Assembly (NCBI GenBank): GCA_025057455.1
Contig: JANWWY010000010.1
Location: 10,479-42,848 of the forward strand
Reading direction: 5' to 3'
From: Aquificaceae bacterium
GTDB lineage: Bacteria; Aquificota; Aquificia; Aquificales; Aquificaceae
DNA: 32,370 bases
Below are positions 1 to 8,159 of the stretch, one piece after another (the first letter of the stretch is position 1; the number at the start of each line of letters is the position of its first letter). Position numbers and translations under genes: made by a program. Below the pieces are notes generated by a model. The model was not told the origin of the DNA. It did no database searches and worked only from the letters and a program-made list of their open reading frames with translations.

Positions 1-420
1 GAACCTTTGGAAGTTTTCGTAGAGTATCCTTGCACCCAGCTCTATGTTTGTTTCTATTTCATAGAGCTGGTCTGGGTCTTTTATGCCGTATTCTCTCATA
101 AGTCTGAGGTTGTGCTGGTAGTTTACTTGCATAAGACCTCTGTCCTCTGTGCTATCCTTGTTTTTGTTGTAAGCATTAGGGTTAAAGTTGCTCTCTTGCT
201 TTATTATGGCAAGGATTATCTCCTTTGGTATGGAATACTTCTGAGAAACCTCCTCCACTTTTGCCATGATTCTAACATCCAGAGGAAGGCTATTGGTGCT
301 TTTATTCCTAACTTCCATTTCTTGCATAGCAAGGTTTAGATGATGACCAAAATCTTCCTTGGGCTTTATGTGTTCTTCCCTTGTGGTTTTAAGTTCTAAC
401 CTCCATCCCTCTACTTTCAT
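1..420 (-). CDS. Lytic transglycosylase (SLT domain), 3' part cut off by window edge
   Basis: The minus strand reads open from an ATG at 420 to the window edge, giving 140 residues of a longer protein. Residues 50-140 look like a Slt-type muramidase domain: E76 in KQESNFNPNA is the expected catalytic glutamate, followed by the family block DRGLMQVN (93-100) and the helix NIELGARIL (125-133). Such enzymes cut peptidoglycan glycan strands, often to let flagella or secretion machines pass. No signal peptide is visible; residues 1-45 are polar. The start overlaps the end of the Fur-family gene by 32 bases and is preceded by AAGGAG eight to ten bases upstream, so the two are probably co-transcribed. 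A flagellar role is only inferred from other flagellar genes in the window. Confidence 0.8.
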   Translation of the reverse strand, partial: MKVEGWRLELKTTREEHIKPKEDFGHHLNLAMQEMEVRNKSTNSLPLDVRIMAKVEEVSQKYSIPKEIILAIIKQESNFNPNAYNKNKDSTEDRGLMQVNYQHNLRLMREYGIKDPDQLYEIETNIELGARILYENFQRF

Positions 421-862
421 GTTTTTTCTCCTTACAGTCTGAACACACACCGAATATTTCCAGTCTGTGATTTATGGGGCTAAATCTGTGCTCCTCGCAG
501 ACTCTGTCTTGAAGCTCTTCTATTTCTTGCTTGTAAAACTCTATTATTTTTCCACACTCTACGCATATGAGATGCTCATGATGTGGCTTACCAGCCACAA
601 ACTCGTATATTGTTCTGTTCCCCAGCTTTATGACTTCCCTTATGGCACCAAACTCTTGCAAGAGCCTAACCGTTCTGTATACCGTTGACCTGCTTGCCGC
701 AGACCTATCTTGATTGGCAATCCATCGCACAAGCTCCTCAATTTCAAAGTGAGGTCCGTAGTTGGCAATCTTGTCAATGATTTCAAATCTTCCCCTGGTT
801 ATTTTATGCCCCCTTTGACGAAGAAACTGTTCAAACTTACTTTTTAACTCTTCCAGTTGCAT
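389..862 (-). CDS. fur: Fur-family metal- or peroxide-responsive repressor
   Basis: The 157-residue product has the Fur layout: a winged helix (about 10-85) with recognition helix ASRSTVYRTVRLL, then a metal-binding dimerisation domain. HHEH at 94-97 is the typical metal-sensing site; C100/C103 and C140/C143 form two CxxC pairs for a structural zinc. Length is normal for Fur, PerR or Zur, and sequence alone does not decide among them. The gene is divergent from thiE with 48 bases between them and precedes a muramidase that overlaps its 3' end. There is no Shine-Dalgarno before the ATG; a -10-like box lies seven bases upstream, so the mRNA may be leaderless. Autoregulation is plausible, but I could not identify a clear Fur box. 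Confidence 0.88.
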   Translation of the reverse strand: MQLEELKSKFEQFLRQRGHKITRGRFEIIDKIANYGPHFEIEELVRWIANQDRSAASRSTVYRTVRLLQEFGAIREVIKLGNRTIYEFVAGKPHHEHLICVECGKIIEFYKQEIEELQDRVCEEHRFSPINHRLEIFGVCSDCKEKKHESRGMEVRT

Positions 863-872
863 GGCATATAAT
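844..872 (+). promoter_or_regulatory. Candidate thiE promoter
   Basis: A perfect TATAAT lies at 867-872 with a weak -35 (TTAACT, 844-849) 17 bases upstream. The start would fall near 879, leaving a leader of about 30 bases that contains the GGAGGA ribosome binding site. Its -10 overlaps the -10 of the divergent fur-family gene. Confidence 0.4.
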
Positions 873-898
873 ATAGTCTAACTGAATATCATTTGCAA
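870..898 (-). promoter_or_regulatory. Promoter of the fur-family gene, leaderless type
   Basis: On the minus strand TTGCAA (893-898) is followed after 17 bases by TATATT (870-875) and, seven bases on, by the ATG at 862. The predicted transcript would start at or within a base or two of the start codon. It overlaps the thiE promoter on the other strand. Confidence 0.55.
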
Positions 899-910
899 TA
901 GGAGGAAAGA

Positions 911-1573
911 ATGAAAAAGCCCAACTTAACCTTATATTTGGTAACAGATGACAGCTATTTTCAAGACAGAGACCTTGTTTCAACCATAGAGTCAGCCATA
1001 AGAGGTGGAATAACCGCCCTTCAATACAGATTTAAGAAAAAGCCAGCAAGGCAGATGTACGAGGAGCTTTTGGTCCTAAGAGAGCTTACCAGAAGGCACG
1101 GTGTTGACCTTGTGGTCAACGATAGAGTAGACCTTGCCCTTGCAGTGGAAGCGGATGGTGTGCACGTGGGACAGGAGGACCTACCGCCCGATGTGGTAAG
1201 AAAGCTAGTAGGCGAAAGCATGTACATAGGATACTCGGTCAACTCCGTAGAAAAACTAAAGGAAGTGGAGCACTTACCCATAGACTACATAGGCTTTGGC
1301 TCCATCTACGAGACTACCACAAAGCAAAACTACAAACTGGTGGGTCTTGAGGGACTCCGTCAGGCGGTAAAGCTTACTACAAAGCCCATAGTTGCCATAG
1401 GTGGTATAACCCACTACAGAGTTCAAGAGGTGCTGGGGGCTGGTGCAAAGGGCATAGCGGTCGTCTCTGCCATATTGGGCTTTGAAGACGTAGAAAGAGC
1501 AACCAGAAGCCTCGTGGAGGCAATAAAGGGATACTACAGGAAGGCAATACATGAAGGTACTTTATCTGCTTGA
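911..1573 (+). CDS. thiE: Thiamine-phosphate synthase
   Basis: ThiE joins hydroxymethylpyrimidine diphosphate and thiazole phosphate to make thiamine phosphate in the cytoplasm. The 220-residue TIM-barrel shows the family blocks in order: LQYRFKKK near 37, VVNDRVDLALAVEADGVHVG (67-86), QEDLP, IGYSVNS (about 106), YIGFGSIYETTTK and VAIGGI, then GIAVVSAI before the last helix. Length matches ThiE. The start is set by GGAGGAAAGA just before the ATG. The 3' end overlaps the next gene by 23 bases, indicating translational coupling with the exonuclease, an unrelated function. No TPP riboswitch fits in the 48-base upstream gap. Confidence 0.93.
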   Translation: MKKPNLTLYLVTDDSYFQDRDLVSTIESAIRGGITALQYRFKKKPARQMYEELLVLRELTRRHGVDLVVNDRVDLALAVEADGVHVGQEDLPPDVVRKLVGESMYIGYSVNSVEKLKEVEHLPIDYIGFGSIYETTTKQNYKLVGLEGLRQAVKLTTKPIVAIGGITHYRVQEVLGAGAKGIAVVSAILGFEDVERATRSLVEAIKGYYRKAIHEGTLSA

Positions 1574-2420
1574 CGGCTCTGCCTTTCTCTACAGGAGCTT
1601 TTTTGCCCTTCCGCCCCTGTCCACTTCTGAAGGCTTCCCTACAGGTGGTATATACGGCTTTATGAAGGCTCTCTTTGCCCTCATAAAGAAAGAAAAGCCG
1701 GAGTATTTTGCTATAGCTTTCGATATGCCAGCACCCACTAAGAGAGAAAGCCTCTATAAAGAATACAAGGCAAAAAGACCTACCATGCCAGACCCTCTAA
1801 GGGTTCAAATACCAGTTATAAAGGAGCTTATAGACCTTATGGGTATAAAGAGATACGAAGTAGAGGGATACGAGGCGGATGACATAATAGCCACCCTGAG
1901 CCTTATGGCTCTTGACAGAGGCTTTTTCGTAAAAGTTTACTCTCCAGACAAGGATATTATGCAGTTGGTGTGCGATAGGCTTGTGGTCATAAATCCCATA
2001 AGCGGTGAAGTCTATGATAGGAAAAGGGTAATAGAGAAGTTTGGCGTGCCACCAGAAAAGCTCGTAGATTACCTGTCTCTTGTTGGGGATAAGGTGGACA
2101 ACATAGAAGGTGTAAAGGGCGTAGGACCAAAAACCGCAGTAAAACTCTTGCAAAAATACGGTAGCGTTGAGAACATACTTAGAAACTGGGAAGACTTTAG
2201 CGCCTCTTTTCCAGAGGCAAAGAGAGAAAACCTTGAGCTTGCCCTTGACCTTTTGAGGCTTCATGAAGTTGAGGGTCTCCCTTTTGACGAAGAAAGCCTT
2301 AGGGTAAAACAACCAGATTACGAAAGACTAAAAAAAAGGTTTGAAGACCTTCAGATGAAAAGCCTAATAAAGGAGGTTGAAAACCTCTCTAAAATTACAG
2401 CTCAGAAAAGTCTCTTCTAA
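1551..2420 (+). CDS. Stand-alone 5'-3' exonuclease / flap endonuclease (Pol I N-terminal type)
   Basis: The 289-residue protein equals the 5'-nuclease domain that usually forms the N-terminus of DNA polymerase I, and would remove RNA primers and flaps. Metal-binding acids are in place: D8 (LLDGSAFLYR), D58 (FDMP), the EGYEADD block at 105-111, D133/D135 (SPDKD) and D180/D183 (GDKVDN), followed by the helix-hairpin-helix GVKGVGPKTAVKLL (187-200). No polymerase domain follows; the gene stops at 2420. Known Aquifex polymerase I lacks this domain, so the split fits the group. The start overlaps thiE by 23 bases and has AGGAAGG upstream. Its stop shares the bases CTAA with the flgF stop on the opposite strand. 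Confidence 0.9.
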   Translation: MKVLYLLDGSAFLYRSFFALPPLSTSEGFPTGGIYGFMKALFALIKKEKPEYFAIAFDMPAPTKRESLYKEYKAKRPTMPDPLRVQIPVIKELIDLMGIKRYEVEGYEADDIIATLSLMALDRGFFVKVYSPDKDIMQLVCDRLVVINPISGEVYDRKRVIEKFGVPPEKLVDYLSLVGDKVDNIEGVKGVGPKTAVKLLQKYGSVENILRNWEDFSASFPEAKRENLELALDLLRLHEVEGLPFDEESLRVKQPDYERLKKRFEDLQMKSLIKEVENLSKITAQKSLF

Positions 2421-3139
2421 AAGCTTTGATTGAACCTTTCATACAGCGTATCCAGAGACCTAATTAGATTGGAGTATACCTCGTGAGCTCTGTGAGTTTG
2501 TATGAGCCGTGCCATCTCCAAAACTGGATTCACATTGGACAACTCTATGTAGCCCTGCATAAGTCTAAAGCCGTCCGCAGGTTGAGGCTGACCTGTAAAT
2601 AGGTCCCTTCCCAACTTTTGAGGGTCTTGCAAGTTAAAGATACCCAGTGTAGCCACCTGCTGACCGTCTACAAAAACTGACCCATCCTTTCCAAAGGATA
2701 CCTCCCCACTCAGTCTTATTTCGTCCATGTTTTGGTCCAGAACCCTGTATCCCAACTCATTGACAAGGAAGCCTTCACTGTCGAGCCTGAAGTTTCCCTT
2801 TCTCGTGTATACGACCTCTTGTCCTCGCCTCAGGGCAAAAAAACCCCTTCCCTCTATGGCAACGTCCAAGGGGTTGCCCGTATGTCTTATAGAACCCTGC
2901 GTAAAATCTGTAAAGACTCTGTCAATAACGGGATAGAGAAAGTTGTTCTTGGGGTTTTGTGGATTGTTGTCTGGAAGCCTCTGTCCGTCGGGAGTTTCCC
3001 AGAGGCTAACAACAAAAAGTTCCCTCTTAAAGGAAGGAGTGTCCACATTGGCTAAGTTGTTGGTGATGGTATCCAGCTTTCTCTGCTGGAGTAGCATACC
3101 GCTTGCCAATACATACAGAGGCTGATACTCTACTGCCAT
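2417..3139 (-). CDS. flgF: Flagellar basal-body rod protein FlgF
   Basis: A 240-residue rod/hook family protein. The N-terminus carries the flagellar rod signature GMLLQQRKLDTITNNLANVDTPSFKR (about 14-39, with NLANVDTPSFKR the conserved core), the centre has GNPLDVAIEGRGFFAL and YTRKGNFRLDSEGFLV, and the C-terminus has the helix ELSNVNPVLEMARLIQTHRAHE typical of FlgF/FlgG. The length favours FlgF over FlgG (about 260). It forms the proximal rod and is exported by the flagellar apparatus, so no signal peptide is expected. It ends an argH/LapA-like/flgF run and has GGAGGGG before its ATG. The 3' end overlaps the exonuclease by four bases. Confidence 0.85.
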   Translation of the reverse strand: MAVEYQPLYVLASGMLLQQRKLDTITNNLANVDTPSFKRELFVVSLWETPDGQRLPDNNPQNPKNNFLYPVIDRVFTDFTQGSIRHTGNPLDVAIEGRGFFALRRGQEVVYTRKGNFRLDSEGFLVNELGYRVLDQNMDEIRLSGEVSFGKDGSVFVDGQQVATLGIFNLQDPQKLGRDLFTGQPQPADGFRLMQGYIELSNVNPVLEMARLIQTHRAHEVYSNLIRSLDTLYERFNQSF

Positions 3140-3149
3140 GTTTCCCCTC

Positions 3150-3374
3150 CTATCTTATCAGCCTTGTCACAAGGGCAAACAAATAGCCCAAAAGCAAACC
3201 GAGGAAAAAACTAAGCACCACGAGAAGCCCAATGGACATTTCTGGCAATATGTAATATACATTTCCAAAGGCTGGCGTCAGCACTAAGGTTACCCTCTCC
3301 TGATTTAGGAAAACTATGGTCCCAGAGATGCCTGCAAGCACAAGGAGAATAAGAAAGCTTAAAACCATCTTCAT
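3150..3374 (-). CDS. Small LapA-domain (DUF1049-like) membrane protein
   Basis: A 74-residue protein with two predicted membrane helices (about 3-22 and 46-68) around a short loop containing FLNQERVTLVLTPAFG. That arrangement, NQE-type loop and length match the LapA/DUF1049 family, linked in Proteobacteria to lipopolysaccharide transport. Family membership is a pattern call, not a strong motif. The start overlaps the argH stop in an ATGA, so translation is coupled; flgF follows after 10 bases. Confidence 0.6.
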   Translation of the reverse strand: MKMVLSFLILLVLAGISGTIVFLNQERVTLVLTPAFGNVYYILPEMSIGLLVVLSFFLGLLLGYLFALVTRLIR

Positions 3375-4747
3375 TTCATTCCCTCCTCCCTCTTAGCAAC
3401 CTCTATTCTTTTCACCAGCTCTTCTTTTGCCGTCCCTCCGTATGTCCTTCTTCTGTCAGCTACCTTCTCTGGGTTCAAAAGCTCAAGCGCATCCTCTTGG
3501 TACAACTCAGAAAAGTTCCTCAGTTCCTCAAGGGTTAAATCTTCAGGTCTTTTGCCCTTTTCTATGAGATATGAGGTTATAGAACCAGCTATGTGGTGAG
3601 CCTGACGAAAGGCAACACCCTTTAGAACCAGATAGTTGGCAAGGTCCGTCATCAGGGTAAAGCCACCGCTCGCCCTTTTCATGGCATCCGCCTTTATGCT
3701 CATACCTTCAAGAACGAGCTTAGTGCCAGTAAGGCAGTCTTGTATGGTCCTAAGGCTGTCAAAGAGAGGTTCTTTATCCTCTTGTAGGTCTCTGTTGTAA
3801 GCCATGGGTAATGCTTTAAGCGTGGTAAAGAAGCCTATAAGGTTTCCGTACAGCCTTCCAGTTTTACCCCTTATGAGCTCTAAAACATCTGGGTTTTTCT
3901 TCTGTGGCATGATGGAGCTTCCCGTGCAGAGCCTGTCTGGGAGGTCAACAAAGCCAAACTCTTCAGTAGACCAAAGTATAAGGTCCTCAGAAAGGCGTGA
4001 AAGATGCATACCGCACACCGCGCAGGCATACAGCACATCCAACACAAAGTCCCTGTCTGCGGTTGCCTGCATAGAGTTCCTGCAAAGCCTATTAAAGCCC
4101 AAAAGCTCCGCAGTGTAAAACCTGTCAAGGGGAAAGTCTACGCCAGCCACCGCACCTGAACCAAGGGGGAGATAGTCCGCAGACCTGTAAGCTCTTAAAA
4201 ACCTCTCCTCATCGCTTAGAAAAATTTCTCTATAGGCAAGAAAGTAGTGGGAAAGTCTTATAGGTTGTGCCCTCTGAAGGTGTGTATACGAGGGCATCAC
4301 CACTTCAAGGCTGTTTTCCGCAAGCTTTACAAGAACCTTCCTCAAATCCCTTAGTAACCCACAGACCTGTAAAATCTCGTCTTTTATGTAAAGCCTTTCG
4401 TCGGTAGCCACTTGGTCATTTCTACTCCTCCCGGTATGAAGCTTGCCACCAACCTCACCCTTTCTCTTTATTAGCTCCACTTCTATATTCATGTGCACGT
4501 CTTCAAGCTCTTGCTTGAACTCAAAGCTCCCCTTTAAGATGCTCTCTTCTATATCTTTCAGCCCCTGAAGAATGCTTTGGGCTTCTTCTTGCGTGATTAT
4601 ACCAGCCTTCAGGAGGGTTTTCACATGAGCTACACTTTGCTTTATATCCCAGAAAGCCAATTCTTTGTCAAAGCTTACCGATTGGGTGAATCTCTCTACA
4701 AACTCCTCAGTTTTCTCCTTAAAGCGACCTTCCCATGGCTTTTGCAT
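3371..4747 (-). CDS. argH: Argininosuccinate lyase
   Basis: ArgH splits argininosuccinate into arginine and fumarate, the last step of arginine synthesis. The 458-residue length is normal. The substrate loop GGKLHTGRSRNDQ is at 100-112, the catalytic base region TSYTHLQRAQP includes H156, and the superfamily signature GSSIMPQKKNPD at 276-287 carries the catalytic serine and K283/N285. No truncation is seen. The ATG directly follows a TATAAT with six bases between and no Shine-Dalgarno, suggesting a leaderless message. It heads an operon with the LapA-like gene and flgF and is divergent from the lipoate ligase fusion. Confidence 0.95.
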   Translation of the reverse strand: MQKPWEGRFKEKTEEFVERFTQSVSFDKELAFWDIKQSVAHVKTLLKAGIITQEEAQSILQGLKDIEESILKGSFEFKQELEDVHMNIEVELIKRKGEVGGKLHTGRSRNDQVATDERLYIKDEILQVCGLLRDLRKVLVKLAENSLEVVMPSYTHLQRAQPIRLSHYFLAYREIFLSDEERFLRAYRSADYLPLGSGAVAGVDFPLDRFYTAELLGFNRLCRNSMQATADRDFVLDVLYACAVCGMHLSRLSEDLILWSTEEFGFVDLPDRLCTGSSIMPQKKNPDVLELIRGKTGRLYGNLIGFFTTLKALPMAYNRDLQEDKEPLFDSLRTIQDCLTGTKLVLEGMSIKADAMKRASGGFTLMTDLANYLVLKGVAFRQAHHIAGSITSYLIEKGKRPEDLTLEELRNFSELYQEDALELLNPEKVADRRRTYGGTAKEELVKRIEVAKREEGMK

Positions 4748-4781
4748 GGAAAAATTATAAGGCTTTTCGTAACCTGACCAA
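4748..4781 (-). promoter_or_regulatory. argH promoter, leaderless type
   Basis: On the minus strand TATAAT (4754-4759) sits six bases before the argH ATG, with TTGGTC (4776-4781) 16 bases further upstream. The 18 bases AAGCCTTATAATTTTTCC that end right at the ATG recur, inverted and with two mismatches, at 4804-4821. Confidence 0.5.
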
Positions 4782-4803
4782 CATCAGAAAAACAATGCCC
4801 TAT

Positions 4804-4821
4804 AAGCCTTAAAATTTATCC
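4804..4821 (+). promoter_or_regulatory. Mirror copy of the argH -10 region, candidate promoter for the ligase fusion
   Basis: AAGCCTTAAAATTTATCC matches the argH upstream element at 16 of 18 positions in the opposite orientation. TAAAAT at 4810-4815 can serve as a -10 for the downstream gene, giving a leader of about 20 bases that contains the AGGAGGT ribosome binding site. Confidence 0.4.
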
Positions 4822-4841
4822 ACCAGCACAAGGAGGTCAGC

Positions 4842-7022
4842 ATGTGGAGAGTTGTGTATACAGGTCAGAGACCACACTACGAAAACATAGCCTTGGATAG
4901 AATTATGCTTGACCTTATGTACGAGGGCAAAATTCCGCCTACCATAAGGTTTTTGCAGTTTAAGCCGGAGTGCGTCCTCATAGGCTTTCACCAGTCTGTC
5001 GAGCAAGAGGTAAGGCTTGAATACACGCAAAGAGAGAACATACAGGTAGGTAGGAGAATAACGGGCGGGGGTGCCATATACTTTGACGAGACCCAGATAG
5101 GTTGGGAGGTTATAGCCACCACCGACCAGTTTGGAGGGCTAAACTACGAGGAACTTACCAGAAGGATATGCACCGGTGTGGCGAAGGGACTTCAAAGGCT
5201 TGGAATAAAGGCTGAGTTTAGACCAAGAAACGACATAGAAGTGGACGGCAGAAAAATATCGGGCACAGGGGGTGTTTTTGAAGGAAAGGCATTCCTATAT
5301 CAGGGCACCATTCTTATGGACTTCAACGTGGAAAGAATGCTAAAGTCCCTACAGATACCCGTGGAAAAGCTAACCTCTAAAGGCATAAAGTCTGCGGAGG
5401 ACAGGGTCGAGTGGGTAAAAAGAGCTTTGGGATACCTTCCGCAGAAGGAGGAGGTCTTTAAAGCCATCCTGGAAGGCTTAGAAGAAGAGCTAAGAATAAA
5501 AGCCTACTGGGGTAAGCTGACAGAGGAGGAGCTTAGGCTACTTGAGGAAAAGAGCCCATACTTTGCAAGCGAGGAATGGATATACCACGTGAAGAAAGCA
5601 CCTTTGGAGGACGAGATGCTCTTTGGCATATACAGATGTCCGGGGGGCACCTTTAGAGTATCCGCAAAGGTGGACCTTCACAGCAAGCTTCTACAGCAGG
5701 TTATAATAAACGGGGACTTCTTCGTAAAACCCCAGAGGCTCATATACGACCTTGAGGCTTACCTAAAGCACACGCCTCTTTCGGACGTAGAAAAGAGAAT
5801 AAGAGAATTTTTCTCAAGTAGGGAATGGGAAGGCTTAAACCTAAGCGTGGAGGACTTTGTGGAGGCTATTCTCTTTCCCCTCAGGAAGGTAGAGGGCTTA
5901 GACTTGGGTATTGAAAAAAAAAGGCTGAATAACATAATAGCTTCCATAGGTGGTGGTCTTATAGAAAACCTTCAGAAAGCAAAGGTTATGCTCCTACCCT
6001 ACTGTGCCAAGCCAAGATGGTGTGATTATAGGCATCTTGATGACTGTGGAGAGTGTGGAGGGTGCACCGTTGGGGATGCTTACAGACTTGCCTATCAAAA
6101 AGGCATGATACCCATAACCATTACATCCTTTGAGCTTTTGAGGGATACACTACTGTGGTGTGCTCAAAATGGCTATACCTACGTAGGGCATTGTTGTTAT
6201 GAGTTTTATGAAAAGAGGTATGAAATTTTTAGGAGGGCTTCTGAAGAGGGTGCAAAAGGTGTGCTTTTTGATATTGTGGGAACAACCTGCTACAGCCTTG
6301 GTGTAGAAGAAGAAGAAAGGGCATATCATGGAGAGTTTACCGTGGAGCTTGACCTAATAAAAGAAGACCTATACAGGAGCCTATCCATAAAAGAGGATAT
6401 GCAAGAATGTAACCAAAGGTCAGAGAACAGTTTTGACTACTCTCCCTATCTTTTAGACTTTAAGCCCTCCTACTACAAAAAACCCAAAGCTGTACCAACA
6501 CCACAGGAAGATAGAACAAGAACCTCCATGCAGAAAGAGGTTTTCTTGGGCGAAGCCACCATAGAGGAAAGCGTGGTGGACTACAAGGAAGCTCTGAAGA
6601 CCTTAGCAAGTTGGATAAGGGAATCGGAAAGGCCTACAGTAGTTGTGGGTCCTCTTCTTTTCTGGGATTTTGGCGAAAAGAGCCTTCAGGAAAAGGCGAA
6701 GGCTCTGAGAGAGCTTATAGAAAAGGTAGAGAAGTTCAACATAAAGGTTTTGCCCGACTATAGGCCAAAGCTGAAAAAGTACGACCCTAATGTGGAAATG
6801 GACCCACCAAACCCTCACCATGCGATATTGCACGGAAAACACGACCTTACCCTGCTTGTAGGCGTTCATTGCTACAGGACAGACTTTGTGATTAGACTTC
6901 TCAGAAAACACACGGACACGAGAGTGGTAGCCCTGTGCGGACTTTACGGACATCCCACCGCACATCTTTCCACGAGTTTTACCGATGCGGAGAAGTTGGA
7001 GGATTTGATAAGGATTCTGTAG
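4842..7022 (+). CDS. Lipoate-protein ligase / DUF116 / CODH-beta-like three-domain fusion
   Basis: A 726-residue protein with three parts. Residues 1-300 are a lipoate-protein ligase A: RRITGGGAIYFD (71-82) is the lipoyl-AMP loop, NDIEVDGRKISGTGG (130-144) holds the catalytic-type lysine K138, and 225-310 looks like the accessory domain. Residues 383-505 match DUF116: C388, C394, C402, C405, C408, then HCC at 450-452 and C483 could bind a metal or cluster. Residues 575-726 resemble the CO dehydrogenase beta/epsilon (CdhB-like) fold, with TVVVGPLLFWDF at 599-610 and LLVGVHCYRTDF at 671-682. AGGAGGT precedes the ATG. It probably attaches lipoate to H-protein-like carriers; the roles of the two C-terminal domains are unknown. 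The CdhB-like call is the least certain part. Confidence 0.8.
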   Translation: MWRVVYTGQRPHYENIALDRIMLDLMYEGKIPPTIRFLQFKPECVLIGFHQSVEQEVRLEYTQRENIQVGRRITGGGAIYFDETQIGWEVIATTDQFGGLNYEELTRRICTGVAKGLQRLGIKAEFRPRNDIEVDGRKISGTGGVFEGKAFLYQGTILMDFNVERMLKSLQIPVEKLTSKGIKSAEDRVEWVKRALGYLPQKEEVFKAILEGLEEELRIKAYWGKLTEEELRLLEEKSPYFASEEWIYHVKKAPLEDEMLFGIYRCPGGTFRVSAKVDLHSKLLQQVIINGDFFVKPQRLIYDLEAYLKHTPLSDVEKRIREFFSSREWEGLNLSVEDFVEAILFPLRKVEGLDLGIEKKRLNNIIASIGGGLIENLQKAKVMLLPYCAKPRWCDYRHLDDCGECGGCTVGDAYRLAYQKGMIPITITSFELLRDTLLWCAQNGYTYVGHCCYEFYEKRYEIFRRASEEGAKGVLFDIVGTTCYSLGVEEEERAYHGEFTVELDLIKEDLYRSLSIKEDMQECNQRSENSFDYSPYLLDFKPSYYKKPKAVPTPQEDRTRTSMQKEVFLGEATIEESVVDYKEALKTLASWIRESERPTVVVGPLLFWDFGEKSLQEKAKALRELIEKVEKFNIKVLPDYRPKLKKYDPNVEMDPPNPHHAILHGKHDLTLLVGVHCYRTDFVIRLLRKHTDTRVVALCGLYGHPTAHLSTSFTDAEKLEDLIRIL

Positions 7023-7087
7023 AAGCTTTTCCAAAGCTCTGGTGCTGGCTTATTTTACATTTGCGATTTTACAAAGGATTATTCTTA

Positions 7088-7093
7088 TATTAT
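7088..7093 (+). promoter_or_regulatory. -10-like box of the DegT aminotransferase gene
   Basis: TATTAT lies seven bases before the ATG at 7101, with no Shine-Dalgarno between. No good -35 is visible at normal spacing. Confidence 0.35.
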
Positions 7094-7100
7094 CTATTCT

Positions 7101-8159
7101 ATGATAAGAATAATAGAGCCAAGGTTTTCTGAGGAAGAAAAGGAGATTGTCCTGGAAATTCTCGAAAGCGGCCATGTTACCAGGGGAAAGTGGACAGCCC
7201 TTTTCCAGGAGGAGTTTGCCAGGTATTTGGGCGTAGACTACGTGTTTACTGTGTGTTCTGGAACTGTTGCCCTTTTTGTAGCCTTGAAAGCCCTCGGAGT
7301 AGAAGGTAGGCATGTGATAGTTCCAGCCATGAGCTTCATGGCTACCATAGATGCGGTGTATCTTGCAGGTGGAATTCCAGTGGTGGTAGATGTGGACCAG
7401 TTTTATACCATGGACCCAAACCAGTTGGAAGATGCGGTAAAGAGATACAATCCAAAGGTGGTAGTGCCGGTGCATCTTTACGGTCAGACCGCTGATATGG
7501 ACGCCATCATGTGGCTCTCTGACAGATACGGCTTTTATGTACTCGAAGACTCAGCCCAAGCACACGGTGCTCTATGGAAGGGCAAAAAAGCAGGTAGCAT
7601 AGGTCATTTGTCAGCCTTTAGCTTTTACGCTTCAAAAAACGTACCCATGGGTGAGGGTGGTGCAGTAGCTACATCAGACCCAAAGATTGCCCAGGAAATT
7701 AAAAAGTGGATAGACTTTGGAGAACATCCAGCCTTTAATGTAAGGATAACGGAATTTCAAGCTGGTTTGGGCTACGCACAACTCAAAAAAGTTGAGGAAA
7801 ACAACTCAAGGAGAAGGGAGATAGCCTTCAAATATATGCAAACCCTTAACGGTGGCTTTGTGCATCCCGTAGAGAGAGAAGGATGCTTGCATGTCTACCA
7901 TCTTTACACCCTGAGGCATCCTCAAAGGGACAAAATTATAGAGGCACTGAAGGTAAATGGCATAGATGCCAGAGTGTACTATCCCTATCTACTTCACGAA
8001 CTTAGAGGAGCAGAGCATCTACCTACACCGAACGCGGAAAGCTTTAGAAAAGAGGTTTTCTCCATACCTGTGCATCCATACCTTACAGAAGAGCAGGTAG
8101 ACCTTATTGTTGATTCTCTTTTGTCTGTGGTCGGGTTAGCTCCGCACCCCTTATGTTGA
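7101..8159 (+). CDS. DegT/DnrJ/EryC1-family PLP sugar aminotransferase
   Basis: This 352-residue protein belongs to the fold-type I aminotransferases that put amino groups on nucleotide-linked keto sugars for surface glycans. Seen in order: CSGTVALFVALKALG (52-66) phosphate-binding region, PAMSFMATIDAV (75-86), LEDSAQAHGA (148-157) with D150 for the PLP pyridine nitrogen, and FSFYASKN (173-180) with K179 as the Schiff-base lysine. The exact sugar substrate cannot be told. It has no co-directional neighbour within 78 bases and its 3' end overlaps motB, which runs the other way, by 56 bases. Confidence 0.88.
   Translation: MIRIIEPRFSEEEKEIVLEILESGHVTRGKWTALFQEEFARYLGVDYVFTVCSGTVALFVALKALGVEGRHVIVPAMSFMATIDAVYLAGGIPVVVDVDQFYTMDPNQLEDAVKRYNPKVVVPVHLYGQTADMDAIMWLSDRYGFYVLEDSAQAHGALWKGKKAGSIGHLSAFSFYASKNVPMGEGGAVATSDPKIAQEIKKWIDFGEHPAFNVRITEFQAGLGYAQLKKVEENNSRRREIAFKYMQTLNGGFVHPVEREGCLHVYHLYTLRHPQRDKIIEALKVNGIDARVYYPYLLHELRGAEHLPTPNAESFRKEVFSIPVHPYLTEEQVDLIVDSLLSVVGLAPHPLC

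Noticed and set aside
7-339. Open frame on the plus strand at the left end
   Set aside because: It is antisense to the lytic transglycosylase, whose minus-strand frame has catalytic motifs and a ribosome binding site.
863-910. Classical Fur box between the fur-family gene and thiE
   Set aside because: AT-rich, but no 19-base repeat good enough to call; the bases are explained by two promoters.
1797-2312. Minus-strand frame of 171 codons over the exonuclease
   Set aside because: Antisense shadow; composition unlike real genes here, and no start signals.
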